Assembly: GCA_022885665.1 (NCBI GenBank)
Contig: JAGQDJ010000045.1
Span: forward strand, 62,001-126,000
Source: Triops longicaudatus
Lineage: Eukaryota; Arthropoda; Branchiopoda; Notostraca; Triopsidae
Reading direction: 5' to 3'
DNA length: 64,000 bases
Positions 45,537-57,493 of the stretch are shown here, in pieces. The translations under genes were made by a program, and so were the position numbers. The notes below the pieces were generated by a model. It was not told the DNA's origin, made no database searches, and saw nothing but the letters and a program-made list of their open reading frames with translations. Numbering within the stretch: the stretch's first letter is position 1; each line of letters starts with the position of its first letter.

Positions 45537-48500
45537 CTATAATACCCTCCGAACCAAAATCCTGGGTACAGTCCTGCTTTGAACACAAGTTTCAAGAACA
45601 ATATATGTTGCAAGAAAGCTTTTTAAGAATCAGTTCCAAATGCTCAACGAATTTTGCAACGTATCATCAATTCTTGACTACGACTGTAAAAGGTTTCTTT
45701 TCATTTGTACGTACGCGCTAACCAAATCGGACGTCCAGCTATTAAAAAGGCACACATTGTCTGACTTCAACCCAAAGAGCTATTACGAATAAACAATTTC
45801 TAACAGACCGTAAAAGAAAGTTTACTGAAATTTTAGTGGGTTTCATTGAGTGTTAGAAATCAATAAAAAACAAAAATTCCACGCGGCTTACTTCCATGAA
45901 ACACTAGGATAGATTCCTGTATTTGAATGCTTCCTAGGAAGAGGCCTCTCAGGTTTCGTTTAAATGAAAAATTGCCTCTAAGATTTAGTGAATCGCAAGT
46001 CCTTGTTAAGCTTTTGACAATTTTTAATATTAAAAAAAAAACGAAGTACGAAGACGTGCGAAAAATGCACACGTTTTGCGTGATTCAGATTTGCATGGCT
46101 TCCTTGTTACACGATTTTGACTGTAAATAAATGTTTAAGTAATTTCGGGCTTATAGACCTGAGCAATCAGATGTCTCCATAACTCTTCTATTTTTCTTTA
46201 CCAGAACACGGAGTTCTAAAAAAACTTCAAAGCATTTCCGTGGAAATTTTGTATTACCGTTTGTCATGGAAAGTGAACAGGAAGCGTACAGCGCTCCAAG
46301 TGGTCGTGAGAAGAAGGATTCATTATGCTGACCAGAAGAGTTGGCTTTTGAAAAAGTGAACTGATGCTAATCGGGATTGGCTTGTTCTTCGATTTACTCT
46401 GCAAGGCTCTGCACCTGCACGATTTCTCCTTGACATTAACAACCGTTGTCCTTTTTCTCTGAAAAACGTGCTCTTGACGCAGTCTTCCCCATGGAAAAAA
46501 ATCTCAATCCTCCTCCATCAGAAAAAAAAAATAATGAACCTATTACATTACTCAAAATATGAATCAGGAAAGTGAAACTTAGCAGTTTTTCATGACTAAT
46601 TCTTTATGGGAAACAGAATGTGCCTGGTCATGGTGATCACGTTAGAAAGCCAAAATTCGCTTCACTTTTTTCACTCTATTCCCTCGAACATCCACGAAAA
46701 GAAAAGAGGCAGCCAAACCGCAAATTGAAACTCATTTACTATGCAACAATGAACGGTGAATTTCTGAAGTTAACTACATGGTAAATCGTTATTGTTCTAC
46801 ATTCTTTTCACTCTTTGATTGTGTCCCTTACCTTTTTGGCTTCCCAATGCACTAATAATACTTAATGGCGTCCTTCGAAAATATTTCGCTATTTTTGCGT
46901 CATATTTTTTTTTTAATTTTTTCGATTTCTTCCTGGATAGCGCATCATCGCACTTGTTTCTTGTACTTTAGACCATACGAAGTTGATTTTTTACATATAA
47001 CGGTTTACTTTGTGGATTAGATATCAAGATAGTTGTAAATTTAATTTATGGCTTATCTTGATTATATTGCACAACTCTTGCACAAATCAATAAATTGTTA
47101 CTAAAAATTAATGTTAATAACAGTTATCAACATGTAACAGGAATAACACAATGCTGCAGTTTTCTTCTGCTTTAAATTACTTCATTATTCGCCTATAGTT
47201 TCCCTTGTGTATTCGCTATTCTTACCAATTATTAAGTTTAGAATTCCTCTGGATAGACATATCCACACATATCTAGTACAATATTATATTACATTGTTTT
47301 TGTCAAGCATTATTTTACTTCTATTCTGCGATTAACACACAGAATAACATTTAATTGTTATGCAGCGTGCAAATAAAAATACCTACTTAAAGTATTTTAA
47401 ATAACTTATGCTTGCTTTAACTGGACAGATCTTTTATGGGCGTATTATTGTTGCAACCATTTTCACGGTCGGCCGCACCTTTGTATGATCTGAAGTTGAT
47501 TTTCGACAAAGAACGGCATCAAACCCGTTTTCACATTCCTTTGAATAAGGGCTACATTTTAGTACCAATGGTCCGTTACATAACTCAGAAAGGGTAAGTT
47601 GTCCCAACGCGGACACCTTATAATTCCAGTGAGTGTGTGTCCTCGTTAACAAAATAATACCTTTTGAACCTGATCGCCAAACAAAGTTGAGAGCCTGCAG
47701 AGATTTCCCAGCGTTTAGCTAACGCATCAATTTCGCGCTCTCCTGTAATATGCCAATCCTCCCTAATGACAATCATAACCATAAACACTTTAAACTTTCA
47801 ATAACCAGTATTGTGAAATAAACAGGTGAAAGCGTTCACATGTGCCTTCGTATACTATGTATATTCGAACTCGAAAGCCATGCTATCGTTCTATGTAAAG
47901 GTGACCTCATATACTTTCGTTTTCGCTCAACTTTTTGTTTAAAAGCCTGAAACCCCAGCTCAACAAAAAATTAAACTCGGAAGGAAGAAGAAAATCTCAG
48001 GAATAAGGGCAAGCTAATTATCGGCAAAGTGTTACGCAAATTGTATGCTAAAAGTACTGCTCCTTGCACGTTTAATCGTGACATACGAGTTTCGTGGGAA
48101 ATTTTTTTACTTCCTCAGGAAATATCTTGTAAAAAATATCCTACACCCACGAAAAACAAACGGGTTAATTCCTAAATAAGTCATACATCAGTGCAACGAA
48201 GTCCGCACCGCAAACCTGTCTCGTGAGAAAAAATTTCCTCAACCAGTTTCTGGGGCGTGGTCAACCCTAATTCATGGATTTTCGACTCTTTGTGTAACCT
48301 TAAATACAACGAATCCTCTAACATATTTCTCACTCAAGAATTTCACTTTCGTTCTTGTTCCTGTAGCAATAAACACAGAACGTCCTTCTTCCAATAAGAC
48401 CATACATAGTTTTCATAAGCTAAGGACGTTTTTTACCCTTTGATAACGTCGTAAACCTCAATGCTTTCGTAAATAAGTAATCAAAACTGTCCTTTAGAGG

Positions 48501-49098
48501 GAAAAATCTTTCAAGGTTTTGGTAATATAATGGAAGTAAATAAAAATTTCAGTGATGGAGAAACCTTTTCAGGTTGGCGTGATTTGGTGTTCTTAACTTG
48601 TGCACTATTGTCATATCACACAGCAAAATGCGCTCTGAAGCGTGCTGCACATAATTCAAACATTAGAGACCCTTTTATAGTTTTTATACGATATCACGCA
48701 AGCCCACACACTAGAAAAATCCCCGGTTGCCAGGAGAAAAACTTTCCCTCTTTACGCTAGAATTCCCTTGAAGCTAGAGTGCCCTTTGCTCCAAGGAAAA
48801 ATAAAACAATTAACTAAAAATAAAAAAAACGATAAGAATCCACTCCTAGCGAATTTGCACCTCAAATATATATTTAAGTAGGGTAGGCAAATTTCAAACA
48901 ACACAAGTGAATGTTAACTCGCTCACCTTACCTTACATTCATTTCATCTTTGTTATACACATCCATAGATAAGAGATAGACGATGGAAATACATTTCCCA
49001 ACGGCATTGCCCAATTCTTACAGATATGGCGGAAATTAAAACAAAAGAAACATGACGTACATAATACGTGTAAGTAAACGCGCTTCATGTAGGTAAAC

Positions 49099-49164
49099 GA
49101 GGTCGGTTGATTTTGCCAAATGCATTATGTTGGACATTTAGTAGTCACCTATGCTCACCATTAC
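49099..49164 (-). repeat. Inverted dispersed repeat, right copy
   Basis: Reverse complement of 45471-45536, 63 of 66 bases identical. It is followed about 60 bp later by the C-rich dispersed repeat family. Confidence 0.8.
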
Positions 49165-49220
49165 TTAGCAACGCGCTTCATAAGCTTGTTTTTCTATGTA
49201 AAATTGGTACGTACAAGACC

Positions 49221-49400
49221 GTAGCCACGGCGGGTTAGGGGGTTAATCCTCCCCTTCCACGATTTTTTTTAACTTATAATGGTGAAATTAAGCAAAAACC
49301 AAATGTCCAATAAAACTGCATTTTAAACTCCACCCCGAACAAAAATCCTGGCTGCGGACCGGAGTGCAAACAAACCTTGTTACGTACAAAAATAATTTAT
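49221..49400. repeat. Dispersed C-rich repeat, diverged copy
   Basis: It shares CCGTA-CC, AGGGGGTTAATCCTCC-C, AACTTATAATGG, an AAATGTCC-like block, and CGAACAAAAATCCTGG in the same order as 42779-42985. Confidence 0.5.
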
Positions 49401-49589
49401 CTTGGATAATATTATCCAGAAAATATTATTTTTCCGAAGTGGAAAACATTCGATAGGGGAGGGAGGTAAAACCCTCTATCACCCTGGATACGAGGGTGTG
49501 CGCCGTATTTCAAACTAATGCGCTTTTTTAAATGTTTGCTAATTTTCCGTTTTATTTTTTTATCGAAGCGTTATGAACGTGGAATTAGA

Positions 49590-49643
49590 AGGGCTTTTTA
49601 ATAGGTGATTTTGGGTAACAGGAGAATGCTATTAAAAAGCCCT
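49590..49643. repeat. Perfect 15-bp inverted repeat, 24-nt loop
   Basis: AGGGCTTTTTAATAG at 49590-49604 is exactly complementary to CTATTAAAAAGCCCT at 49629-49643. Pairing does not extend outward, so a microRNA precursor is unlikely. A tiny palindromic repeat end is possible. Confidence 0.7.
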
Positions 49644-51652
49644 GAATTATTTGATAACGAATGCAAACGGACGCATAGATTACACTTATCTTACAAACCA
49701 ATAGGGAAAGGTATGAAAATCGCCAAATCTAGGTAATGAAAATGTTCTGGAGAATAGGGTAGAATACTGTCAAATACAGAGCACTGAAAGAAATCTTTCT
49801 AGTGAAGAAATCCGACAATAAGCGCAAGCTGAAGACAATTTTTTTGTTAAAATAAAGTAGCATAAAATGCTTGAACGGAGTTGAAATATTTCAAGTTAGT
49901 CATCTGGACAAGAATGCAACTTATTCAGCCGTTGCTTGTCAAATAGTCTGAAAAATGCTCGAAAGTGATGAGGTACTCTTAAAGTGAAATCAGCGAAGAA
50001 CACCAGGAAGTGTAAGCAGAGCAAGGAACTCACAGTTAACGAAAACACATTACAGTGCTATTACTTAATTCTTATCATTTGTGGCCCTTTTTACGCTATT
50101 TGCTGCACTATGTATAAAAAACTCTCGCTAATAATATTAGCAAGCTTTCATAACAAACAGGTGGAGAAAAAGCAAGAGATGTGAGCAAAAACACAAGCAA
50201 AATTGTTACAACGATTTCCTGCAAAGTTTTCGTGCTGTGCCATACTTAACGACGCGCGAGCTACTCGACTGAATGAAGTTTTATGCACTGCAAATTAGAA
50301 GTAATGATTTTACTTTTTGCTTTCATTACAAGTTTTTGCTCCATAAATCAATGATTGGTTGGGCTCGACCTTTTTGCGTACTACACTGAAGACGTGTAGC
50401 GGAAAGTAACATTGCAGAAGGAACAATAAAGCGTAGAGACATTAGCGTACTAGTACAATATTAGGAAACTGTGACTACTTAACGATATTAGTAAATATAA
50501 TTTTAATAAGGTATTTAATAAGGTTTAATACAGACTTTCGACATCGCATCTGCGATGCGTCACCGTTTTCCGGCAGTTCGGTCCATTTCTTATGTTTGAG
50601 ACAGTTTTGACAAATTTGTCGGTACAAACATAAAGTTTGGAAAAAAATTAATTCATAAAATGCTAAGGCCAACTAGAAAATAATCACTATCTCCGTCTGT
50701 TTCAGGTATAGTTATAAGGTTTCGAATTGTCCATTGGTACATCCATAAACCTTAAAAAACTCCTCCAGTTCTTCACTAAAACAACTGAGACATGCTTGGG
50801 CACGGTATTGAAAGGCGGTAGATCGGTGAGATTTCAAAAATCATGTAGGAAAACTCGCCACTTCCATCTGATATTTAAGTTGCCAATAACAACATGGCTC
50901 AACTCTTAGTTTAATGACTTTTGTTTTATCCTTATGAATTCTATTGTAAACTCAACCTGTCTTGTGTTGACTCGCAAGGGACAGTTTTACTACGCATTAT
51001 TTCAACAACAACTGTATTTTTGACTGTTCTTTTATTCTTTTGGTAAATCACTAATAGTCAGGTGAATTCAGCACTTTTTTGTAGCAACTTTTATCCAAGA
51101 TCATTAGTAGCAAGAATTAGAAAGGTGAAGTTTGTTATGTATAGAAGTTCAATGGTCTCCCGGAAAAGGAAACTTGCCGAGTCACTAACGTTTTTCTTTC
51201 TTACTTATCCCCAACACTTTTATTCGTATTCTTTTCTTATTTTTAGCTAATATTTTTTAAAAATTTCCTTTTTTTTTCCAAAATTACTGCTATGTAGGTC
51301 GTGAACCTGTCTGGAAGGTGAGAAAAAGTAAGTCTGGGTATACTTTAGACTAGATCTTGGCAATCCGGTTCTTTTACGCCTTCGCTATCGTTCTCTCTGG
51401 AGGAGGAATAGAAAAGTTCCGTGACAGGATGAAACCTAGTTCAGTTCATACGCGAATCTTGTGAGCCAAGGAAGTAGAACTTGCAGCTCTAACACTTAAA
51501 GTAAAACCGGCTTTCCTCTTTGGAAAGTTAATTGGTTGTCCTCCGCATTGATTTTTTTTTAAAGTGAATTTACTGTGGATGAATTTAGACTCTCGGATTT
51601 ATTAATTTAGGATTCTCAGAACTCCAAGGTTTTTCCGTAGCTGACGTGCAAA

Positions 51653-53619
51653 ATGCGGTGGCGAGCGTTAGTAGTAAGTAGAAAATTCCACTTAAATTAC
51701 AGTGAGTTCTCACAGTGCAGATTTGACGTGCTTTAGCATTCATGCTAAGTGATTACTTAAATCTTGGAAAATAAGTTGAAAGTTGTACAAAGTAAAACTA
51801 AATATACAAGCTCAGAACAACTAAAGTGTAATGCGATGTCTTTTGTAACGTTTCGTATTGTTTCCTCAAGCGTATTTATTTATTTATACTTTTCAAAACA
51901 TTTCATACCGAAGGGTAAAAGATCAACAATATACTTGTTATTTTAAAGTATCTACGGGATATGTCCGGTTATCCAATGTACTGTTTTACGGTGAACTACC
52001 TGCCATGAAAGACATGGCATGCAATTTATTTTGCTTGTTTGGGAGTCGCATTTTCTAACATCAAAACGTACAGCAACTTCACTTTGTGTGGTGAATTCAT
52101 GCATACGAGATGGTTCCAAAAGGACTCAAAACCGACTCGGTTTTGTCACGGGCTTGTAACTTTTGCCAATGTGGCATGTTTTCTCATTAGTGTAGTTTGA
52201 TCACAACAATAGACCATTGTCTATGTGTTTTCTCCATCCTTTTTTCAAAAGATAAACAGAGTAGAACGTACTTTGTTCTGGATAGGGTGCGATGTGTACG
52301 TATGGAAAAGAATCTCTTTGGTGAAAGCGGACACGAAACACTGAAGTGCATTGCAGTTATGCACTAGAAGTGAAATTTTTTCTTAAGGCAATCTGGCAAA
52401 AACCCGTAGTTATATGATCCATTACATTTGCTTTATATGTCCCGCATGCCAAAGGCATTCAGCAACGCTAACACCCTTGCATTTCCTCGTTCCGCAAATT
52501 GCGAAAAGAACTTTCTCTTACCTGAACGGCTCCTTTCAAGCCTTTATGGTTTGTTCTACCACTTTTGGTTAGTGACATTAATTGCGATGCAACATTTGAA
52601 GCAACTTGATGATTGGGTAGATTATAGGCGCGAATGTCGACACATGTTCGAGATAATTCCAGATTACTTAACAGCCCCTTGGTATGTCGATTTGAGCTGT
52701 GCCAGGTTGCATGAGATTCCAACCGTTAGAGGGCCATGTCATCGAATGAACTGCAGCGGTTACCAAAATAATAAATAAGTGTATTAGATTGACTACACCA
52801 TGAAGTTTCTCAATAAAGAAAATTATAACATATGTCTCTGTGAAACTTACAAAGATTACTATACTTTTCTTTTAGATTTGCTGCTTACTTTCAACTTCCT
52901 TCGCTGACAGCGATAATGGCGCCACGAACCAGCCCCAGGGGCCAACCAAACTAGTTGATAACACGCCTATAGTAGGCGAAGATGTTACGCATACTTTAAC
53001 CCAAGCGTCTTCCTCCACTAAGCCTCAAGTGCGTTTGCCTCGCTACCCTGTGGTTGTAAGTGGCGAGTATGGTTACGACTACTCCGTTGGAGGCCGAGCA
53101 CGTGTTCGTTTCCCGGAACCTGACCTAGGAAACCACGGATATGATCCTCTCGGCTTGCACAGCTACGGCTATGATCATTATGAGAAGCAACCTTACAAAC
53201 TTCCTTATAATGACAATTACGGGCACCCTGAATATTTAAATGGTTTTTTCGAATACCCCGATTTCGTGTATGCTGACCTAGGACCGAAGGTCGGTCCAAG
53301 CTTTTCCGATTACTACGACAGGCCACATTCGGTACCCAAACCGGTGCACAAGCCAGCGTACGGAAATTACGAAGCCAGCCATTACAAGCTCCAGGTCAAC
53401 GCAGTAAAGGACGACAGCTTGCACCGCGGTGTTACGGGCAATAAATATGGTTACAATCCGCGTGATCGCATCCGTCCTGGATTGGAGCCAGCTGGATCTA
53501 AGGGGGTCACACCCGAGTTGCTCGACTTTCTTCGGAGAACGCTAAAAACTCAATCGACGCCGCTGAAAAACCCAGAAGGAACCGACGGTAGGAACCGGTA
53601 CCCAGGCAATGCAGGCTAA
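51653..53619 (+). CDS. Secreted Tyr/Gly/Pro-rich protein, cuticle-like, function unknown
   Basis: Two exons. A seven-codon exon 1 (51653-51673, MRWRALV) ends at a consensus donor GTAAGT. Exon 2 (52876-53619) continues in phase 0 with ICCLLSTSFA, so that together they form a normal signal peptide. The joined protein is 254 residues. After a polar Thr/Ser/Gln segment it has recurring Gly-Tyr-Asp motifs (EYGYDYS, NHGYDPLG, SYGYDHYE, KYGYNPRD) within Tyr-, Pro- and His-rich sequence. It ends in a basic segment with LLDFLRRTLK. The composition suggests an extracellular matrix or cuticle protein. No Rebers-Riddiford chitin-binding motif is seen. Exon 1 is inferred from phase and signal-peptide logic; exon 2 is firm. 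Confidence 0.6.
51674..52875 (+). other. Intron of the secreted Tyr/Gly-rich gene
   Basis: A 1.2 kb intron between the inferred leader exon and the main exon, ending in CTTTTCTTTTAG. The open frame at 52428-52778 inside it resembles nothing known and is not called. Confidence 0.5.
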
Positions 53620-54630
53620 AGGACATTTCTTTCCGTCAAAAGAAAAAAAGCAGTGCCTTTTTACTATTAATTTTTCTTTGAAAAAAAAACAAGACAAAAT
53701 TGTAATGCACACGAACTCCTATGATTACTTTTGACTGCAATTCAGTTACTGCCAAGCTTGCTATAGTTAAGTAATGGAGCTATTTAGCGTGCTAAGGGAA
53801 TTATTGTTTGCCAGAGTTATTTTTGAAAGAAATACATGAAATTGCGTGAAAGTTTAATTCTCTGATTTCTCAGTCTTTGGACAAATTCTATCGTTGTTAA
53901 ACTGTCTACTGTATTGTAACAAGTCACTTGATATTAAGTAGAAAAACTTACTGTATTTATCATAGAGTTAATTTACTGTCGTAGTATTATACAACAGAAA
54001 TTAAAATACCTATAATTGAAAACTTGCAGTCCTAAGATTAGCACACTAAACATTGCAGCTGAGTAACATTATTGTATTGTAAAAAAGTTAAGAATATTCT
54101 ATTTATAAGAAATTTCAAAGGATATTCTATTCTTCATATCTAAAGAATCATTTTTTCTTTTTTTTTCAACTGTAACGTGCACATACTATGGAATAATCGA
54201 CTTTTCGGAGGCCTAATTACGACTGCATGTTCAATGCTGCAATGGGAGAAAAGGAATCTATACGTTCCTGTGGTGCCTGCGTGTCGCTATTAAGTACATA
54301 AAAACTGATTCTTGCCATCGACATGCGGATATATAAAACGAAAAAATCAGTATTATTACAGTAATAACCGATGGCCTCCACAATTACAGACAGGAAACAC
54401 AGATAGCAAAAGGTGAAGTGGCGCTCATTACTTCCTACAGGAGCCGAACACCGGAGCAAAGCTACATGTGTGTGCAGTAAGACACATAAAGCGTCAAAGC
54501 AAGGGGTATGTTGTCATAGTGGTAATGGTATATAAACTCGCACATGCATCCTAGGCATTTCACAACAGCTTGAAGCTGCAACTAGTGTTTCGGCTAACTA
54601 GAATTTACCCAGGGTAACTAAGCGTTTACC
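53620..54630. other. Intergenic region before the PAN-like gene
   Basis: About 1 kb, AT-rich, holding the 3' end of one gene and the promoter of the next. A TATA-like tatataaac near 54530 lies about 100 bp before the ATG at 54631. Nothing else was seen. Confidence 0.55.
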
Positions 54631-55996
54631 ATGAAGATATTTCTCGTAGTTTTAGTCTTGCTCTCGTTACACCGACTTTCGCTTTTGTCAAGTAAGTTAA
54701 CTGAATACCGTGTACGATACATCAATTGTAGAAGAAATTGGTCAATAACACTCTTTGATTTCTGTACATTTACGCAGCCCTGCGTTCTTTCAGATGTAAT
54801 AAAGGTGAAGAATTCAACACGAGTCTGTCTGTGAAAGAGTTCTATGCTGCATCGATGACACAATGCGGTAGCTTGTGCCATAATGTACTGTGTCCGACCT
54901 TTACTTACACCGAGAATACAAAAATTTGCAAGATTGGTGACTATTTCTACATTGGTGCGAAACCGAGTTCTTCTATAACGCGCTGCTATGTCGTAAGTTC
55001 GTAATGAAAGAAACAACACATAAATAGGACTGTCATTATTCTCTTTCTTCTTTGGTTCGTGCGTCTTAGCAACCTGCTCCTGCTACAACGCCAGGTAACT
55101 AAATACATCCTACTTTACTAAGCCCTCCTTTACGCGGGTAGTGAGTTCTACAAACTGAGCACGCAAATGAACGCCGAGTCAATTAACCGATAATCAAATC
55201 ACAAGTAGATCAAGTTTTTTCTATTCTTCAAAAAGCCAGGCGTAAGAAGGGTAAACAAATAGTTTTTACATAGTCTACGCCTACATATTTTTTTACAAGG
55301 GTATTTTTTATCGTATTGGTTTTTCATTACTTACAGGAGGCTTGCTTTGATTCCAGACTCACAACGGTTGCTATTCATTATTTATTGTAAATTTTTAAAA
55401 GCAGTCTGTTTATGTTCCATCTTTCGAAAACGATTAAAAAAATCGTATTTCTTTAGAAAGACATACAATGAAAACATATCCTATGTCATAGAGTTTTTTT
55501 GCTCATTGAGGTACAGAGGATTTACTTTTTACGATTTTTTATAAAATACTAAGGCAATTATGAGCAACAAGAAATATTGACCTTGTTTACTTAACTAAAT
55601 ATTTGTTTGAAAAGCCCCTACAACTGCTAGACCCACTGCGCTCCCGGGTGACACAGGCGCAAACTGTAATCTAGGACAAAAATTTTCTTTATACGTGCAA
55701 GCCACAGGTAAAATAAAAATATTGCTTAAGTGGTCAAATAAATGTTTCGCCTACATTAAGGTGCAACGTTTTACTGCTGTCACGGCTGGGAGTATAAATA
55801 CGCAACAAATCGAGACCTCACATTTTACCCTGCCATTTTAGCTCAAGACTGCCGCTACAAATGTGACATTCATCCGACTTGCTATTCGTTCACATATTAT
55901 GGCAACACATCTTGCCAACTTAGCTCTTGCGCCAACCAAATTAGCTGCACAAAAGCAAACGTGACGACTACAGATGCCATTTGGTGTTACTACTAA
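54631..55996 (+). CDS. Secreted protein with two PAN/apple-like cysteine modules
   Basis: Five exons (54631-54691, 54778-54992, 55070-55094, 55615-55707, 55842-55996) give 182 residues. The signal peptide is MKIFLVVLVLLSLHRLSLLS. Module 1 has six Cys in the order C, CGSLC, C-PTFTYTENTKIC, C. A Pro/Thr/Ala-rich hinge (QPAPATTP plus APTTARPTALPG, on two small exons) leads to module 2, with CRYKC, C-YSFTYYGNTSC and further Cys up to the last residues WCYY. The C-x3-C ... C-x-(S/T)FTY ... C pattern is that of PAN/apple folds, which bind proteins or sugars. A secreted lectin-like or surface-binding role is inferred. All splice joins are GT-AG and in phase. Confidence 0.75.
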
Positions 55997-56182
55997 TTAT
56001 TGCAATACTGCCCGGCTGCGAATTTTTCGGCGGTGCAAAATATTACCCAATTTCTTACACGTTATACAGCTACTATTTGATTATTGGAGATGATAAGCCA
56101 CTATGGTTTCACTTGGTGTTGAAAGATCTGCAACGCACTTACGAACAAATCGCACTCTGCGTATCCTACGAGGATACCAAAC

Positions 56183-56188
56183 AATAAA
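56183..56188 (+). terminator. Polyadenylation signal AATAAA of the PAN-like gene
   Basis: AATAAA lies 187 bases past the stop codon and before the first transposon border at 56279. Confidence 0.5.
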
Positions 56189-56616
56189 AATTTCCGTATT
56201 CTCTGTAAGAGCTTTGTTTCACTGTATTACATAAGCAATACTCTCCAACCACATATCAATTACGCATGTAACTAGTATCAGAGATGCAACAAGGGAGCAC
56301 GAGTGCTCTCACAAACGAGTAGAGCGCGCTCTTTATTTTTTTTGCGAGTGCGAGCAAATTCAATAGAGAGCTCGCTCGCGATGGTATCGTTATCTAGTGG
56401 TAATCACAGTAAGTAGCATCCAAACGAAGAATAGTCGCTTGGTCGTTCATCGCGCTCGCTTTCAGATGCACGCGGGACTGCTGTGTAAATTATCTCTCTT
56501 AAGTCATGACTTAAAAAAAATGTTAGACAATTATTACAATATCTATCTATAGTTAATCTACCAGCATTTTTGGGAATACCATATCTTTACTACATTACAA
56601 GGTTGTTTACATTGTA

Positions 56617-57493
56617 CAGTAAAATCTCGCTATAGCTTACATGAGTTATGACGAATAATTGGTTATAACGTACAAGGTCCACAGGCAAAACTCGTATGTC
56701 AATGTACTGGAAACAGCGTCGGCCATAACGAATTCGCCGATAAAGTGTTATCACCTATAGCCAGAGGCGCAGCTAGGAATTTGTTTCGGGGTAGGCCTGT
56801 ACACTCAAACGCCCCTCAATTTGCCTCAATTCAACTAAATTTTTATTTGCGGGGATACATATTGGAATAGAGTAGAGTAGCTCACCGGCCCACGCAACAA
56901 GACATTCATGAATTCATGTGCATCAATATAAGACCTGCTACAATTGCGAAAAGGAGGAGTCAAGATTTTTTTAAAGGATTTCGGGGTAAGCCTGGGCCTG
57001 CCGGGCCTACCCCCTGGCTGCGCCACTGCCTATAGCATACAAACACTGAGGTCCCTTTGCCAAATTACACATGCATTTTCCTTCGACTTTAATGAACACA
57101 AGCGCTGCTCTGAGATAACGCATTGGAAACAGTCTTAGAGGCGAACTTTGTGTTCCACAAGATCGCGATACTCAAGCCAGTGTTCAAAATTTTTGTGCGT
57201 GTTTGTAAAACAAGTACCTTTGGTACTATCGCGCTCAAGTCGCTCCCACACCCATTTTTGTTGTATACGAAAACAGAAAATATCTGTCGATTCGACATGC
57301 GTTCTTTTCTCATAAAAATTCATACAATGTTGCTCTTGCGAAGCAGTATCCATTAACTCCTGACATGAAACGTGGAATAATAGAAAACGAAAAAAATTAG
57401 AGCATTTCGGTCCAATATCGGCTATTACGCATAACTGGCTACAGCGGATAGCATTTTTGTACCCTGCGTGTACGCTATAGCGAGGTTTCAGTG
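56617..57493. mobile_element. Middle element: pogo/Tigger-like non-autonomous transposon
   Basis: The left end CAGTAAAATCTCGCTATAGC and the right end, inverted, CACTGAAACCTCGCTATAGC match at most positions and are each flanked by TA (56615-56616, 57494-57495). Ends of the CAGT-AAACCTCG type with TA duplication fit the pogo/Tigger branch of Tc1/mariner. About 600 bp remain without the inner insertion. No intact transposase was seen. Confidence 0.7.
56762..57028. mobile_element. Inner hAT MITE with perfect 8-bp target duplication
   Basis: The ends CAGAGGCGCAGCTAGG and, inverted, CAGTGGCGCAGCCAGG sit between identical 8-mers cctatagc at 56754-56761 and 57029-57036. The unit is 267 bp and non-coding. 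It has the best-preserved target duplication, as expected for the youngest insertion of the nest. Confidence 0.85.

Larger units (their letters stand above)
41456..51652. other. 10 kb gene-poor region rich in repeats
   Basis: No convincing protein gene was found. It holds a hAT-like MITE (42310-42652), a dispersed repeat (42779-42985), a 143-bp palindromic MITE (43094-43236), a hAT-end fragment near 44453-44520, an inverted pair of 66-bp segments (45471-45536 and 49099-49164), a repeat near 49221-49400, and a perfect 15-bp hairpin at 49590-49643. The overlapping open frames at 43241-43707 have no recognised relative. The rest is AT-rich sequence in which I see nothing. Confidence 0.6.

Noticed and set aside
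52428..52778. 116-codon open frame in the intron of the secreted Tyr/Gly gene
   Set aside because: No signal peptide, domain or splice support.
52801..52876. ATGAAGTTTCTC directly upstream of the main exon, considered as its start
   Set aside because: It is in the wrong frame and reaches a stop soon after entering the exon.
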